Source: Chryseobacterium gleum
GTDB taxonomy: Bacteria; Bacteroidota; Bacteroidia; Flavobacteriales_D; Crocinitomicaceae
DNA: 6,529 bases
Reading direction: 5' to 3'
Assembly: GCA_945877045.1 (NCBI GenBank)
Contig: CAMCQW010000112.1
Location: 1 to 6,529 of the forward strand
The notes under the pieces were generated by a model. The model saw nothing but the letters and a program-made list of their open reading frames with translations, was not told the origin of the DNA and did no database searches. Shown one piece after another: positions 5,844 through 6,529 of the stretch (its first letter is position 1; each line of letters starts with the position of its first letter). A program made the position numbers and the translations under genes.

Positions 5844-6529
5844 ATGCCACTAAACAATGAAGTGCTGGACAAAAACTATATCATGACAATCAAAATAAGA
5901 TTGATTATCATGATCTTTTTACAATATTTTGTTTGGGGAGCTTGGTTGATTACTATTGCGAATTATTGGTTTAGCACGAAAGGATGGAACGCTACAGAAT
6001 TTGGAGCAATTTTTACCACCATGGGCATCTCTTCTGTATTTATGCCTAGCTTAATGGGAATTGTTGCCGACCGATATTTGAATGCCGAACGCTTATTTGC
6101 CTTGTTACATATCCTTGGAGGAATAAGTTTAATGGTAATCCCCTTCGTAAATGATTCTCTTACATTCTTTTGGGTAATACTAATAGCCATGCTTTTCTAT
6201 ATGCCAACCATTGCGCTTTCAAATGCCATTAGCTACAGCGTATTAACGAAAAACAAATTAGATATTGTTAGCACCTTTCCGCCCATTCGAGTTTGGGGAA
6301 CTATTGGATTTATTGCGGCCATGTGGCTGACAAATTTAACCGGAAATAAGGCCTCTGCTAATCAATTTTACTTTGCTGGAATAGCGGCAGTTATTTTAGC
6401 GATTTATGCGCTTAGCTTACCAAAATGCCCTCCAATCCCGAAAGAAAACACCAAACAAAGTTGGGTTCAAGTTCTTGGTTTAGATGCCTTTAAATTATTA
6501 GCTTCCTATAAAATGCTCATCTTCTTTCT
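5844..6529 (+). CDS. nupG: NupG-type nucleoside:H+ symporter (MFS), N-terminal half, cut by window end
   Basis: An inner-membrane major facilitator that imports nucleosides with protons. About 215-228 residues are visible, roughly half of the ~418 aa of E. coli NupG, which it closely resembles from memory: FLQYFVWGAW in the first helix, FMPSLMGIVADRY (the MFS loop 2-3 region), FYMPTIAL, the hallmark TFPPIRVWGTIGF, and SWVQVLGLDAF before the central loop. The helices are in the expected order. The start is uncertain: ATG 5814 (inside the nuclease gene), ATG 5844 (4 nt after its stop) and ATG 5883 are all in frame. 5883 gives MTIKIRL, aligning best with the E. coli N-terminus; 5844 gives the tightest operon spacing. 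Its position after a nuclease gene is compatible with nucleoside salvage. The frame remains open at the window end. Confidence 0.9.
   Translation, partial: MPLNNEVLDKNYIMTIKIRLIIMIFLQYFVWGAWLITIANYWFSTKGWNATEFGAIFTTMGISSVFMPSLMGIVADRYLNAERLFALLHILGGISLMVIPFVNDSLTFFWVILIAMLFYMPTIALSNAISYSVLTKNKLDIVSTFPPIRVWGTIGFIAAMWLTNLTGNKASANQFYFAGIAAVILAIYALSLPKCPPIPKENTKQSWVQVLGLDAFKLLASYKMLIFF
5880..5914 (+). repeat. Imperfect inverted repeat with following T-run at the nupG start
   Basis: ATCATGACAATC (5880-5891) pairs with GATTATCATGAT (5903-5914) over 12 positions with one C-A mismatch, around an 11-nt loop; TTTTT follows at 5916-5920. The stem contains the alternative nupG start codon ATG at 5883. 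It could be a weak attenuator, a structure masking that start, or a chance result of repeated Ile-Met codons. Only three G-C pairs are present. Confidence 0.35.

Noticed and set aside
5963..6190. Minus-strand open frame opposite the nupG start
   Set aside because: The plus strand clearly encodes NupG helices here; the antisense product has no recognisable motif.

Overview
The window looks like ordinary chromosomal DNA of a Bacteroidota bacterium (order not resolvable by eye). The evidence is AT-rich coding sequence, almost no Shine-Dalgarno sequences, matches to the Bacteroidota -7 promoter element TAnnTTTG before gene clusters, and proteins that resemble Bacteroidota versions: a YwqE-type phosphatase, a rhomboid with a charged cytosolic tail, and a DUF151 nuclease with a C-terminal UVR motif. 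No phage, transposon, CRISPR, rRNA or tRNA signal was seen.

Layout. (1) Positions 1-823, + strand: the C-terminal half of a CpsB/YwqE-type PHP phosphatase, overlapping by 4 nt a SixA-type histidine phosphatase that starts with TTG. (2) Positions 792-1577, - strand: a rhomboid intramembrane protease whose 3' end overlaps sixA tail to tail by 32 nt. (3) Positions 1578-1815: a divergent intergenic region with one candidate promoter per strand and an AT-only inverted repeat. (4) Positions 1816-3433, + strand: an uncharacterised protein with about seven membrane segments, overlapping menA, the prenyltransferase of menaquinone synthesis, which also appears to start with TTG. (5) Positions 3501-5839, + strand: etfB, etfA and a bifunctional nuclease, preceded by a promoter-like element with a palindrome. 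(6) From about 5844 to the window end, + strand: the first half of a NupG-type nucleoside:H+ symporter.

How the genes fit together. MenA makes the lipid quinone pool, and EtfBA carries electrons from acyl-CoA dehydrogenases towards that pool through a quinone oxidoreductase that is not in this window. Regions 4 and 5 are therefore metabolically linked, although each seems to have its own promoter. The nuclease and nucleoside importer suggest a nucleic-acid or nucleotide salvage theme, but that is inference.

I did not find a convincing new biological system. The items most worth a second look are the uncharacterised membrane protein coupled to menA, two terminator-like hairpins lying inside reading frames (late menA and the start of nupG), and the 17-bp palindrome against the etfB promoter.
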